64,000 nt of DNA from Slackia exigua ATCC 700122 (GTDB taxonomy: Bacteria > Actinomycetota > Coriobacteriia > Coriobacteriales > Eggerthellaceae), in contig NZ_GG700630.1 of assembly GCF_000162875.1 (NCBI RefSeq), positions 698,015 through 762,014 on the forward strand. Reading direction: 5' to 3'. Every line of letters begins with the position of its first letter. Within the stretch, counting starts at the first letter, position 1. The notes under the pieces were generated by a model, which had not been told where the DNA came from, did not search any database, and saw nothing but the letters and a program-made list of their open reading frames with translations. Below, in pieces: positions 53,265 to 62,198 of the stretch. Both the position numbers and the translations under genes were made by a program.

Positions 53265-53828
53265 CTACATACGCTTGACGAAGCGACCGTCGCGCGTGTC
53301 GATCTGGAGAACGTCGCCGACGTTCACGTACATCGGGACCTTCACCTCGGCGCCGGTCTCGAGCGTGGCGGGCTTGGTGGAACCCTGGACGGTATCGCCC
53401 TTGAAGCCCGGCTCGGTGTCGGCGACCGTGAGCTCGACGAACATCTGCGGCTCGACGCCGAGCAGCTCGCCGTCGGCGTATTCGAGCGTGACCTCGTCGT
53501 TTTCCTTCAGCCACTGGGCGTTTTCGCCCACCTGGTCGGCCGGCAGGGAAATCTGCTCGTAGCTCTGCGGATCCATGAAGTAGAAATCCACGCCGTCGTT
53601 GTAGAGGTACTGCATCGTGGACTGCTCGAGACGGACGGTCTCGAACTTGAAGCCGGCGTTCACCGTGTCGGAAAGCACGCGGCCGTTGCGGATGTCGCGC
53701 ATCTTCATGCGCACGAACGCGCTGCCCTTGCCCGGCTTGACGTGCTGGAATTCAACGATCTTGCACTTCTTGCCGTTGTAGACGATGCACATGCCGTTCT
53801 TGAAATCGGCGGTGGAGATGGTTGCCAT
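53265..53828 (-). CDS. efp: Elongation factor P
   Basis: 187 residues. Relieves ribosome stalling at polyproline. N-terminal KOW-like domain with the tip loop HVKPGKGSAFVR (Lys at the modified position), two OB domains, and the C-terminal signature STKPATLETGAEVKVPMYVN. No epmA or epmB is nearby, so the lysine's modification, if any, is not shown. ATG at 53828 with GGAAGG. Downstream of pepP as in many bacteria. Confidence 0.97.
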   Translation of the reverse strand: MATISTADFKNGMCIVYNGKKCKIVEFQHVKPGKGSAFVRMKMRDIRNGRVLSDTVNAGFKFETVRLEQSTMQYLYNDGVDFYFMDPQSYEQISLPADQVGENAQWLKENDEVTLEYADGELLGVEPQMFVELTVADTEPGFKGDTVQGSTKPATLETGAEVKVPMYVNVGDVLQIDTRDGRFVKRM

Positions 53829-53912
53829 GGGCTGTTCCCTTCCTATACGCCAGGCGCGCGCCTGGAAGACCTGCATTCCGCCAAGTCGTCCTACCCGGCT
53901 GGATTCACGGCG

Positions 53913-55037
53913 CTAAATTATAACCAGTTCGTGGGTCGATGCGGTGAAAACCTCAAAACCATCGGCAGTTACCACGCCGAAGTCCTCGAGCCGGCATCCC
54001 GCTTCCCCGCTCAGGTACACGCCCGGCTCCACGGTCACGACGTTGCCGGCCTCGAGCGGCGCCTCGTTTCGCGGAGAGAGCACCGGGAGCTCGTGGATGT
54101 CGATGCCGACCCCATGCCCGAGCCCATGTCCCATCTTGCCGGCGAATCCATGCTCTGCCAGCACGTATTCCGCGCGCTCATGCGCAGCGCGCCCGGTCAC
54201 GCCGGGGCGCAGCATGGCCTCGACCGTCTCGTTCGCCGCCCGCACGGCATCGAAGATCGCCCGCGTCCGCTCGGTCGCATGGCCCACGGCGACGGTACGC
54301 GTCATGTCGGAGCAGTAGCCGCGCGCCCGCGCGCCAAAGTCCATGACCACAAGATCGCCGTCCTCCAAGCGCTTATCGCCCGGAATGCTGTGCGGTGACG
54401 CCCCGTTGGCGCCCGATGCGACGATGGATGCGAACGCGAGGTCTTCCGCGCCCATCTTGCGCATCGTCTGCTCAAGCTCGAAAGCCACCTCGCGCTCGGT
54501 CATGCCCGCACGCATGAAGCCGACGATGTATTCGAACGCCGCGTCGGTGATGGCCTGGGCCGCACGCAGACGCTCGATCTCGGCTCCATCCTTCACGGCG
54601 CGCAGCCGTTTGACGGCATCGGTCGTCTCCACAAGCGTCGGCGACCAGTCCACCGCGGCGAACGCTTCTTCAAGACGGCGGAATTCACCCAGTTCCATGC
54701 TGTCTTCGATGCCGAAGCCGCACAGATCACGCCCGCGTTGCGCGCCCCGCGCCTCATGGAAGGCCGCGAACGACGCGGCCGCCCAGCGCGCATGCGTCAT
54801 GCGTTCCTCGTCGACGGTCCACTCCTCCGCATCGGCCGCCACGCGGCAGGCATCCGCATAGCGCGAGTCGGTATGCAGAACCGCCGTCTTCGGCGTGACG
54901 AAGGCAAGGTGCGCCGGCTCGTCGTCGAAGACGTCCTCCCACCCGGTCAGCCACTTCACGTTCGACAGATCGCGGCAGTAGAAGTCGGCGACCCCTTCGG
55001 CCGCCATCATCGCGCGCATGCGTTCCAATCTGGTCAT
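53913..55037 (-). CDS. pepP: Xaa-Pro aminopeptidase (M24 family)
   Basis: 374 residues. Creatinase-like N-domain (~1-135), then the pita-bread M24 domain. Metal ligands: Asp in VVMDFGARARGYCSDMTRT (two Asp), His in GHGLGHGVGIDIHE, Glu in TVEPGVYL and the final Glu in GCRLEDFGV. Removes an N-terminal residue before proline. AAGGAG lies eight bases before the ATG at 55037. Confidence 0.94.
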   Translation of the reverse strand: MTRLERMRAMMAAEGVADFYCRDLSNVKWLTGWEDVFDDEPAHLAFVTPKTAVLHTDSRYADACRVAADAEEWTVDEERMTHARWAAASFAAFHEARGAQRGRDLCGFGIEDSMELGEFRRLEEAFAAVDWSPTLVETTDAVKRLRAVKDGAEIERLRAAQAITDAAFEYIVGFMRAGMTEREVAFELEQTMRKMGAEDLAFASIVASGANGASPHSIPGDKRLEDGDLVVMDFGARARGYCSDMTRTVAVGHATERTRAIFDAVRAANETVEAMLRPGVTGRAAHERAEYVLAEHGFAGKMGHGLGHGVGIDIHELPVLSPRNEAPLEAGNVVTVEPGVYLSGEAGCRLEDFGVVTADGFEVFTASTHELVII

Positions 55038-55139
55038 CGGCAAGCTCCTTCGAATCGTCGGCAGCGCCGTGCGGCGCTCCGTCTTGCATATACAGAAACA
55101 GACGCGAGTCAACGAACGACCGCGCATGGTCGTCGCGAG

Positions 55140-55260
55140 GCGTGGCCGCCTGGGCTGACGCCGCATCCGCGCGCTCTCCGCAACGGATCTGCCCGTCGAG
55201 GCGTGGCCGCCTGGGCTGACGCCGCATCCGCGCGCTCTCGCGCGAATCTGCCCGTCGAAG
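55140..55260. repeat. 61-bp tandem duplication
   Basis: A 61-base unit at 55140-55200 (starting GCGTGGCCGCCTGGGCTGAC) is repeated at 55201-55260 with a few changes near its end. It fills the gap between pepP and the shikimate-kinase-like gene, where aroB and aroQ are found in related gene orders. Confidence 0.9.
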
Positions 55261-55317
55261 CACGGTCGTCTTCGTGCCGAAGGGAAAACGTTTGGAACAA
55301 CAACCGCCTCTCTTCGG

Positions 55318-55845
55318 CTACTTCACGTAGATGCCCCGTCCTTTCAGAACCGCCGTCACACGGGCGCAGGCCTCGGTCGTCGACAGCCCTTCGACGTCGA
55401 CGCAGGCGCAGGCCACCTCCTCGAGCATCGGACGACGCGCGTCCATGATCGAATGCGCGTCGCATCCTTGCGCGAGCAGCGGACGCGTGCGCAGACTCCT
55501 GATGCGCTTCATCGCGCCGTCGCACGAAGAATCGAGGAAGATGGCGAAGCCGCGCTCCGTCAGGATGCGCCTGCCTTCGGGCGTGGCGACGGCGCCTTCG
55601 CTGCATGACACGATGGCCGGTCCCAGATCGGCGCACGCCGCAAGCGCATGCACCTCGCATGCGCGAAACTTTTCTTCACCCATGTCTTTGAACAGGCGCG
55701 ACGAATCCCGGTGATACATATTGCGCATATAGGAATCGACGTCGACGGCGGCCACGCCCAGCATGCGGGCCAATCGCCGTGCGATCGTGGTCTTGCCGAC
55801 CCCCATGATGCCGACGAGAAAGACATTGGTCTTGAGCGTTGGCAT
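55318..55845 (-). CDS. Shikimate kinase-like protein with altered substrate site
   Basis: 175 residues. P-loop GIMGVGKTTIARRLA, the DxD of DVDSY, FRACE (Arg/Glu of the shikimate site), lid RTRPLL and an RRPM end are all recognisable. But the invariant GGG of the shikimate site reads SCSEGAV. This glycine loop holds shikimate in known enzymes, so function is uncertain. GAGGTGA overlaps the stop of the gene upstream; the two form a unit. It is a divergent AroK or an inactive relic still under some constraint. Confidence 0.75.
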   Translation of the reverse strand: MPTLKTNVFLVGIMGVGKTTIARRLARMLGVAAVDVDSYMRNMYHRDSSRLFKDMGEEKFRACEVHALAACADLGPAIVSCSEGAVATPEGRRILTERGFAIFLDSSCDGAMKRIRSLRTRPLLAQGCDAHSIMDARRPMLEEVACACVDVEGLSTTEACARVTAVLKGRGIYVK

Positions 55846-55850
55846 GCCGC

Positions 55851-56990
55851 TCACCTCGACGCCGTCTTGATGCGCGCACGATAGGCATCCAACGCGCGCG
55901 CGACATCGGAAAGGGGCCCTTCGCCGAACGTGCGCACGTAGGCTTCGGCCAACACGCAGGCGACCGCGGATTCCGCGCATACGGAAGAGAACGGCGCAAG
56001 GCACGCGATGCCGAGGGCATCGGGCGACGCCGCTTGCTCGAGCGTGGTCAGATCGATGCTCGAAAGAATATGCTCTCCCTGATAGCAAGGTAAAACGGTA
56101 GAGATGCAGACGATCGGGGCGCCGGTGGACATGCCGCCCGCCACGCCTCCCTGCACGTTGCGCGCGTAGGTGAAGCCGCGCGTGCGATCGACCTGCACGC
56201 GATCGGGAAACGCGCCGTCCGATGCATGCGCGGATGCATCGCCGAACGCGACCGACGACACCGAAGGCGCGCCCATGACGGCCGCGGCGATGAGCGCCGC
56301 AAGGCCGCGGACGGGATCGGTCGCGGATCCCAGGCCGGGCACGCAGCCTGTCGCCACGACGCAGAACGCGCCGGGAAGAGGCTCGCCTGCCGTGCGTGCG
56401 GCGTCGAGCGCCTCGACCATGAGGCGCGAAGCCTGCGGATCGGGGCAGCGCACGGCGGACGTCTCGATATCGAGCGGCGCGAACAGCGCCGCCTTCTGCG
56501 CGTCCAGGTCGCGAAGCTCGACCGAGCCTATGCGCGAAGAGAACGAGCGCACATCGACGCCCAGCTCGGCCAGAAACGCCCGGGCGGCGAACGCGGCGGC
56601 CGCGCGCACGATCGCATGGCGCAGCGTGACGGCCTGCAGAGCGGACGCGCAGTCGTCTTCGTTCATGCGCAGGAAGAATGCCAGGTCGGCCGTGCCGAAG
56701 CGCGGTGTCTGCGAGCCGTGGGCATCGAGGGCCTCGGAAAAGACGGTGCCGGCGAAATCGACTTCGAGCAGAAGCGGCGCGGCGGAAGACCGATCGCGGG
56801 CAAGCCCCGACAGCACGGTTGCGCGCGGAAGGACCTGGGGCGCATCGGGTGCGGAGCAGAAAAGCAGAGCTTCGGCCGCGCGATCGAGATCGGTCTGCGC
56901 ATCGGAGCGCTGCAGGGCGATGCCCGCAGGCATTCCCTCGATAACGGCTATGTAGCGGTCCGCCGAATGTCGCGTGACGTCGATGCGCAT
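55851..56990 (-). CDS. Chorismate synthase homologue lacking catalytic residues
   Basis: 379 residues. The fold can be followed along its whole length: IEGMPAGIAL matches VDGVPPGI, GTADLAFFLR matches the RPGHAD region, VPGLGSATDPVRGLAALIAA matches the GLGEPVFD region, and NVQGGVAGGMSTGAPI matches NHAGGILGGISSG. Yet by my hand alignment the FGESHG His is Ser, the RPGHAD His is Thr, the GRSSARET block is gone and the C-terminal GRHDP Arg/Asp are lost. It is probably no longer a chorismate synthase. I place the start at the ATG at 56990 (GGAGAGG site), since a promoter -10 lies between it and a longer start. Confidence 0.7.
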   Translation of the reverse strand: MRIDVTRHSADRYIAVIEGMPAGIALQRSDAQTDLDRAAEALLFCSAPDAPQVLPRATVLSGLARDRSSAAPLLLEVDFAGTVFSEALDAHGSQTPRFGTADLAFFLRMNEDDCASALQAVTLRHAIVRAAAAFAARAFLAELGVDVRSFSSRIGSVELRDLDAQKAALFAPLDIETSAVRCPDPQASRLMVEALDAARTAGEPLPGAFCVVATGCVPGLGSATDPVRGLAALIAAAVMGAPSVSSVAFGDASAHASDGAFPDRVQVDRTRGFTYARNVQGGVAGGMSTGAPIVCISTVLPCYQGEHILSSIDLTTLEQAASPDALGIACLAPFSSVCAESAVACVLAEAYVRTFGEGPLSDVARALDAYRARIKTASR

Positions 56991-57016
56991 GCCCTCTCCC
57001 ACTCCCACGTTCGCGA

Positions 57017-57048
57017 GCGATTGTAGCACGGGGAAAACGTGCATCTAA
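57017..57048 (-). promoter_or_regulatory. Extended -10 promoter of the aroC-like gene
   Basis: On the minus strand TGCTACAAT (TACAAT is 57020-57025 complement) is an extended -10; a weak -35 TTAGAT is 17 bases upstream. The start would be near 57013, leaving a ~22-base leader to the ATG at 56990. Confidence 0.5.
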
Positions 57049-57097
57049 GACGCAGCATAGGCTGGAACAGCATCGACACAGAGCGCTCGGACGGCGG

Positions 57098-57595
57098 CTA
57101 CGACTCGGCGTCCATGCCGGCAAGGATACGGCGGTCGACGGCGCGCAGCACGTGCATATAGGCGAGGTCGGCTGTGCAGAGAGGATCGACGTAGAACGCG
57201 CGCATGCCGTGCAGATGCGCGCCCAGCACGTCGGTCGCAAGCTGGTCTCCTATACCGACGGTCGCTTCCTTGTAGGTTCCCATCAGGCGCAACGCGCGCC
57301 CGTAGGAAAACGGCAGCGGCTTGCATGCCTTCGCCACGATAGGAAGTCCGAGATCGCGCGCATGGTCGTACGCGCTCGCATGGCAGTTGTTCGAAAGGAT
57401 GCAGGCACGCACGCCGTAGGCGCCGAGCCCTTCGAGCCACGCCCTCACGTCGTCAGGCGCCGCGTGGGTATCGCGCGCGACGAGCGTGTTATCCATGTCG
57501 AGCAGCACGCAGGAGATGCCGGCATCCTTCAGGTCGCGCGCTGGATCGATGGCGGTCACACGCGTGAAATGCCTGTCGGGACGGAAGAGATGCAT
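57098..57595 (-). CDS. yqeG: YqeG-family HAD phosphatase
   Basis: 165 residues. HAD IIIA-type with nucleophile motif LLDMDNTLVARD (~30-41), ILSNN, the KPLPFSYGRAL lysine and VGIGDQLATDVLGAH. Homologues in Firmicutes sit next to shikimate and ribosome GTPase genes; the role is probably ribosome-related or phosphoglycerolipid dephosphorylation, not settled. Downstream of mltG. Confidence 0.9.
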   Translation of the reverse strand: MHLFRPDRHFTRVTAIDPARDLKDAGISCVLLDMDNTLVARDTHAAPDDVRAWLEGLGAYGVRACILSNNCHASAYDHARDLGLPIVAKACKPLPFSYGRALRLMGTYKEATVGIGDQLATDVLGAHLHGMRAFYVDPLCTADLAYMHVLRAVDRRILAGMDAES

Positions 57596-57616
57596 GCGAA
57601 ACGGGGGACGGCGGAA

Positions 57617-58804
57617 CTACGACGCCTTCGAGGCCGTGTACTCCTGGTACTTGGCGATGGCGGCGTTATGCTCGTCGAGCGTCTTCGAGAACGCGTGGTC
57701 GGAATACCCCTTCTCATTCACGATGAAGAAGTACAGGTAATCGGTCGTCGCGGGATTGCAGGCGGCCTTGAGCGATTCGATGCTCGGATTGCAGATAGGC
57801 CCTGCCGGAAGACCCTTGTTGAGATACGTGTTGTACGGGCTTTCGGTCTGAAGATCCTCGGGCGTGACCTCCCCGCCCGTCACATAGCCCATCGTGGCGT
57901 CGGACTGCAGCGCCATATCGGCCGCAAGGCGGTTGTAGAAGACGGAAGAGACCTGCGCGCGTTCATCGGGATGGTTGGCATCGGGCGCCGCCTCCTTCTC
58001 GATGACGGACGCCATCACGAGCACTTGGTAGGCGCTTAAGCCCTTCGAAGTGGGATACGAATAGTCGAGCGAGGCGACCTCGGTCGCATACTGATCGAGC
58101 ATCATGCGGATGACGTCGTCGGCCGTCTTCGCCCCTGAAAGATCGTAGGTCTTCGGAAAGAGGAATCCTTCGAGGGAATCGTCATAGGCGTCGGAAAGAA
58201 ACGGGTAATCGGACACGTAGTTGGATGCGACGGCCTGCTTCGTGAAATCGTCCGCCGTGATCGAGCCGGAAGTCGACTTCTCGACGGCGGACGCGATCTG
58301 CGCGACCGTATAGCCTTCCGGGATGGTGAGCGTGTCGGCGCTCGAGGCGCCCGACACGATGGTCTTGGCGACCTGCTCGAGCGTCATGCCCGCGGTGAAC
58401 GTGTACACGCCCGACTTGAACCGGGAATCCAGCCCGGCGCCCTTCGCATAGGCCAGAAACTCGTCGGCATCGGGAACGACCCCGGACGACTCCAGAAGCT
58501 TCGCGGTATTGGAGGCCGTCGACCCGTCGGGAATGGTGACCTTGACGTCGGCGGCGACAGCGACCTGCGAGCCGTCGATGTCCTCGGCTTCCGCAGAGCA
58601 TCCGCGCAGAAGCGACGTGGCGGCGAACGCGGCGATGGCCAGGACGACGATGGCGATGATGGCGCCTACCGCGTAGGGGACCTTGCTCTTGCGCGGCCGG
58701 ATGTGAGACGTGTCGTAGGTTTTGAATTGGCGCTCGCCTTGGGCATGCACCGCACGGGCACGATGGTTCGGATGGTTGCTGTACGTAATCTGCCTACGGG
58801 GCAT
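57617..58804 (-). CDS. mltG: Endolytic murein transglycosylase MltG
   Basis: 395 residues. Basic N-terminus, one membrane helix (~43-65), then a LysM-like and YceG domain. The catalytic Glu is in MASVIEKEA; also GFLFPKTYDL, SVFYNRL, and LPAGPICNPSIESLKA. Cuts nascent glycan strands near the membrane and helps set their length. It directly follows ruvX, the usual alaS-ruvX-mltG order. Confidence 0.95.
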   Translation of the reverse strand: MPRRQITYSNHPNHRARAVHAQGERQFKTYDTSHIRPRKSKVPYAVGAIIAIVVLAIAAFAATSLLRGCSAEAEDIDGSQVAVAADVKVTIPDGSTASNTAKLLESSGVVPDADEFLAYAKGAGLDSRFKSGVYTFTAGMTLEQVAKTIVSGASSADTLTIPEGYTVAQIASAVEKSTSGSITADDFTKQAVASNYVSDYPFLSDAYDDSLEGFLFPKTYDLSGAKTADDVIRMMLDQYATEVASLDYSYPTSKGLSAYQVLVMASVIEKEAAPDANHPDERAQVSSVFYNRLAADMALQSDATMGYVTGGEVTPEDLQTESPYNTYLNKGLPAGPICNPSIESLKAACNPATTDYLYFFIVNEKGYSDHAFSKTLDEHNAAIAKYQEYTASKAS

Positions 58805-58812
58805 GCCAGATC

Positions 58813-59274
58813 CTAACGTTGTTCGGAAGCGTCGTGACCCTGCGCAGGAGCTGCGCCCTTCGAAGCCGGGTTCGAATCAAGCCACGACTGGAGAAATATA
58901 CTCGCTGCGATCATGTCCACTTTACCGCGCATCGCCCGCTCGTCATAGCCCCCTTCACGCAAAAATCTCTTGGCCTCAGACGAGCTCAAGCGTTCATCGG
59001 AAAAATAAAGGGGCAGGTCGCAGGCTTTCGCAATGCGCTGAGCACGCTCTTTGAGGGAAGCGGCCTGGGGCCCCTGCTCTCCGGCGAGGGTGAAGGGAAG
59101 CCCGCAGACCAGAGCATCGGGCATCCAATCTTCGACGAGCATGCGGAAGGATGCCGCGTGCCCGAGGACCTCGGCCGCGGGAAGGACCTTGAGCGGCGAC
59201 GCGACGCGACCGGCGGGATCGCTGATCGCGATGCCGATGCGCGCGTCGCCGATATCGAGGGCCATGTACCTCAC
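58813..59274 (-). CDS. ruvX: RuvX/YqgF Holliday junction resolvase-like nuclease
   Basis: 153 residues. RNase H-like fold: ALDIGDARIGIAISDPAG, VCGLPFTLAGEQGPQA, the DERLSSSEAKRFL motif and a final Asp in KVDMIAAS. Members process pre-16S rRNA 5' ends. I take the GTG at 59274, nine bases after AGGAAAG which overlaps the alaS stop; an ATG three codons later is possible. Confidence 0.94.
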   Translation of the reverse strand: MRYMALDIGDARIGIAISDPAGRVASPLKVLPAAEVLGHAASFRMLVEDWMPDALVCGLPFTLAGEQGPQAASLKERAQRIAKACDLPLYFSDERLSSSEAKRFLREGGYDERAMRGKVDMIAASIFLQSWLDSNPASKGAAPAQGHDASEQR

Positions 59275-59287
59275 GTGCGCGACTTTC

Positions 59288-61939
59288 CTAGGCGCCGAGG
59301 AACGCGCGGGCCGCCTCAAGCGCGGCATCCATGCCGGATGCGTCCTTGCCGCCGGCCTGAGCCATCGTCGGCTTGCCGCCGCCGCCTCCCTTGATGTGGG
59401 AGGACGCCTGCTTGATGACGTCCTTGGCATTGAAGCCCGCAGCCACGGCCTCGTCGGAGGCGGCGGCCATGATGATCGGCTTGCCGTCGGTCACGGCGCC
59501 GAGCACGAGCGCGCCGGGCTTCGGCATACGTGCGCGGACGACGTCCCAGACGTTGCGCATGGCGCCGCCGTCGAGCCCGTCCACACGGATCACGATCAGC
59601 GGATACCCCACATCGACCATCGCGTCCAGATACGCCGACGCATCGGATTCGGCGGCCGCCTGCTTGGCGCGGCGCGCCTCGGCTTCGAATTCCTTGATAG
59701 TCGCCAGGTTCGCGGCGACGCGTGCGGCGACGTCGAGCGGAGCGGACTTGAGCGCGGACGCCGCGGCGTCCAGCTCGGCGGCGCGGGTGTTCAGATAGTC
59801 GAGCGCGGCATAGCTGGTCACCGCCTCGATTCGGCGCGTGTTGGCGGCGACGCTCGTCTCGGCGACGACCTTCAGCAGGCCGATTTCGGCCGTATTGCGC
59901 ACATGGCAGCCGCCGCAGAGCTCGCGGGAGAAGCCGCCGGCCTCGACGACGCGTACCGTGTCGCCGTACTTCTCGCCGAACAGCGCCGTCACGCCGGATG
60001 CGCGCGCCTCATCGAGCGAGGTCTCGTAGATATTCATATCGGTGGCGGACATGATGACCGCATTCGCGAGGTCTTCGACCTGCTTGATCTCGTCGGCCGT
60101 CATCGGCGCGAAATGCGCGAAGTCGAATCGCAGGCGGTCGGGACCGACATAGCTGCCGGCTTGGTTGACGTGATCGCCCAAGACCTGGCGCAACGCGGCA
60201 TGCAGGATGTGCGTCGCGGTATGGTTGCGCGTGATGCGCGCGCGACGGTCGGCGTCCACGGCGGCGGCGACGTCCTCTCCCACCGACAGAGACCCCTTGA
60301 CGACCTTCACGCGATGGCAGATGAGGCCCGCTTCGGGAGCCTTGGTGTCTTCGACCTGCGCGTAGCCGCCGGCGCCTTCGATGGTGCCCGTGTCGCCGAC
60401 CTCGCCGCCCATCTCGGCGTAGAATGGAGTCTTCGCAAGCACGAGCTCGGCCTCTTCGCCCTGCTCGATGCGGGCGACGCGCGCGCCGTCCTTGATGAGG
60501 GCGACGATGGAAGAGGCGGCTTCGGTATGCTCGTAGCCCACGAAGATGTTGGCGCCGACTTCCTTCAGGGTCTCGGCGTGCACGCCGCCGTAGGTGCTCC
60601 ACGCGGCCTCGGCGTCGCCCTTGGTGGCGGCGCGGGCGCGGGAACGCTGCTCTTCCATGCAGGCGTCGAAGCCCGCATGATCGACCGTGACGCCGCTTTC
60701 GGAGCAGATCTCCTCGGTCAGCTCGATCGGGAACCCGTAGGTGTCATGAAGCGTGAAGGCCGTCTGGCCGGGAAGGACGGAGCCGTCCAGCGCAGAAAGC
60801 TCGTCGACCAGATAGGCCTGGCCCGTGCGCAGCGTGCGGCCGAAGCGCTCCTCCTCGGAGAGGATGATGCGCTCGACGAGCTCGCGGTTGTCGACGATTT
60901 CGGGATAGACGTCGCCCATGAGCTCGATGATCTTCGCAAGGTATTCGCCGAGGAACGGGCCTTCGATGCCGAGCTTATGGCCGTGCATGACGGCGCGGCG
61001 CAGCAGGCGGCGCAGCACGTAGCCGCGGCCTTCGTTGGACGGCAGGATGCCGTCGGCGATCATGAAGGCGACGCTGCGGCTGTGATCGGCGCAGATGCGC
61101 AACGAAAGATCCACCTTGGCCTGCGCGCCGTCGCCGGCGGTCGCGTTCGTGCCGCCCCGATAGGACGCGCCGGAGAGGCGCTCTCCGACGGCGACCAGGT
61201 CGCGCAGCACGTCGGTCTCGTAGTTGGACTGGACGCCCTGCATGATGGCGGCCATGCGTTCAAGGCCCATGCCCGTATCGATGTTCTTCGTGGGAAGCGG
61301 CGCGAGCGTGCCGTCCTCCTGACCGTCGAACTGGGTGAAGACGCAGTTCCAGAACTCGAGGAAGCGGTCGCCGTCGTCGCCGGGGGCATCTCCCTCGAAA
61401 TCGGGACCCTGATCGAAATAGATCTCGGAGCAGGGGCCGCACGGGCCGGTGGGGCCGGCGCGCCAGAAATTGTCGTCCTCGCCCAGACGGGTGATATGGC
61501 TTTCGAGAACGCCGAGGGATTTCCAGATCTCGATGGTCTCGTCGTCGTCTTCGAACACGGTGAAGTAGAGGCGGTCCTTGGGAAGCTCGAGCACCTCGGT
61601 CGAGAACTCATAGGCCCAGGTGCACATCTCGTGCTTGAAGTAGACGCCGAAGCTGAAGTTGCCGAGCATCTCGAAGAAGCTCAGATGACGGCCCGTCGTG
61701 CCGATGATGTCGATATCGTTGGTGCGCACGCACTTCTGGACGGTGGTGGCGCCGATGTAGTTCGGGTCGAATTCCTTGACGTGCAGGAAGTAGGGCTTGA
61801 ACTGGACCATGCCGGCGCTCGTGAGCAGAAGGCTCGGGTCATCGGGGATCAGCGACGAGGAAGGCAGGCGCTTGCAGCCCTTTTCCTCGAAGAATCGCAG
61901 ATACTTCTCGCGAATTTCCGCGGTGGTCATGTATTTCAT
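59288..61939 (-). CDS. alaS: Alanyl-tRNA synthetase
   Basis: 883 residues. Class II synthetase with editing. Catalytic domain (EIREKYLRFFEEKGCKRLPS, GTTGRHLSFFEMLGNFSFG), editing-site metal motif HTATHILHAAL and CGGCHVRNTAEIG, and the C-Ala domain ending in GGGGKPTMAQAGGKD. Length is complete. Start at 61939 or three codons later. Confidence 0.97.
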   Translation of the reverse strand: MKYMTTAEIREKYLRFFEEKGCKRLPSSSLIPDDPSLLLTSAGMVQFKPYFLHVKEFDPNYIGATTVQKCVRTNDIDIIGTTGRHLSFFEMLGNFSFGVYFKHEMCTWAYEFSTEVLELPKDRLYFTVFEDDDETIEIWKSLGVLESHITRLGEDDNFWRAGPTGPCGPCSEIYFDQGPDFEGDAPGDDGDRFLEFWNCVFTQFDGQEDGTLAPLPTKNIDTGMGLERMAAIMQGVQSNYETDVLRDLVAVGERLSGASYRGGTNATAGDGAQAKVDLSLRICADHSRSVAFMIADGILPSNEGRGYVLRRLLRRAVMHGHKLGIEGPFLGEYLAKIIELMGDVYPEIVDNRELVERIILSEEERFGRTLRTGQAYLVDELSALDGSVLPGQTAFTLHDTYGFPIELTEEICSESGVTVDHAGFDACMEEQRSRARAATKGDAEAAWSTYGGVHAETLKEVGANIFVGYEHTEAASSIVALIKDGARVARIEQGEEAELVLAKTPFYAEMGGEVGDTGTIEGAGGYAQVEDTKAPEAGLICHRVKVVKGSLSVGEDVAAAVDADRRARITRNHTATHILHAALRQVLGDHVNQAGSYVGPDRLRFDFAHFAPMTADEIKQVEDLANAVIMSATDMNIYETSLDEARASGVTALFGEKYGDTVRVVEAGGFSRELCGGCHVRNTAEIGLLKVVAETSVAANTRRIEAVTSYAALDYLNTRAAELDAAASALKSAPLDVAARVAANLATIKEFEAEARRAKQAAAESDASAYLDAMVDVGYPLIVIRVDGLDGGAMRNVWDVVRARMPKPGALVLGAVTDGKPIIMAAASDEAVAAGFNAKDVIKQASSHIKGGGGGKPTMAQAGGKDASGMDAALEAARAFLGA

Positions 61940-62106
61940 GCGGGTAATCTCACTCTCCCCTACGCGCCCGAAGGCGTACTGCCGTCTGGTCATTCGGGCA
62001 TTGTATCGCAGCGCCTTGCGCGCCTGCGCCTAGACGTGCGCGTTTGCACGGAGCGGACACGAGCATCCATAGATTCTTTATGCAAAGAGAAAAGACGGCC
62101 CTCCCT

Positions 62107-62190
62107 CCGGTTTCATGCGGAAAGGAGCGCCGCTTCCGGCTTCATGCGAGCGGGAACGTCCGCCCTGCCGCCTGCGTCATGCGGGAAGGG
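62107..62190. repeat. Degenerate TTCATGCGGAAAGG-type repeat
   Basis: Three imperfect units with CATGCG at 62112, 62141 and 62176, just 3' of the permease gene. The core CATGCGGAAA recalls the 36-bp repeat at 15.9 kb. Confidence 0.5.
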
Positions 62191-62198
62191 ACGACGCC

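Noticed and set aside
55318-57240. A single 640-codon minus-strand frame over the aroK/aroC-like region
   Set aside because: Its first two thirds are Arg/Ala-rich shadow of the chorismate synthase-like gene; only the last 175 codons are real (shikimate kinase-like).
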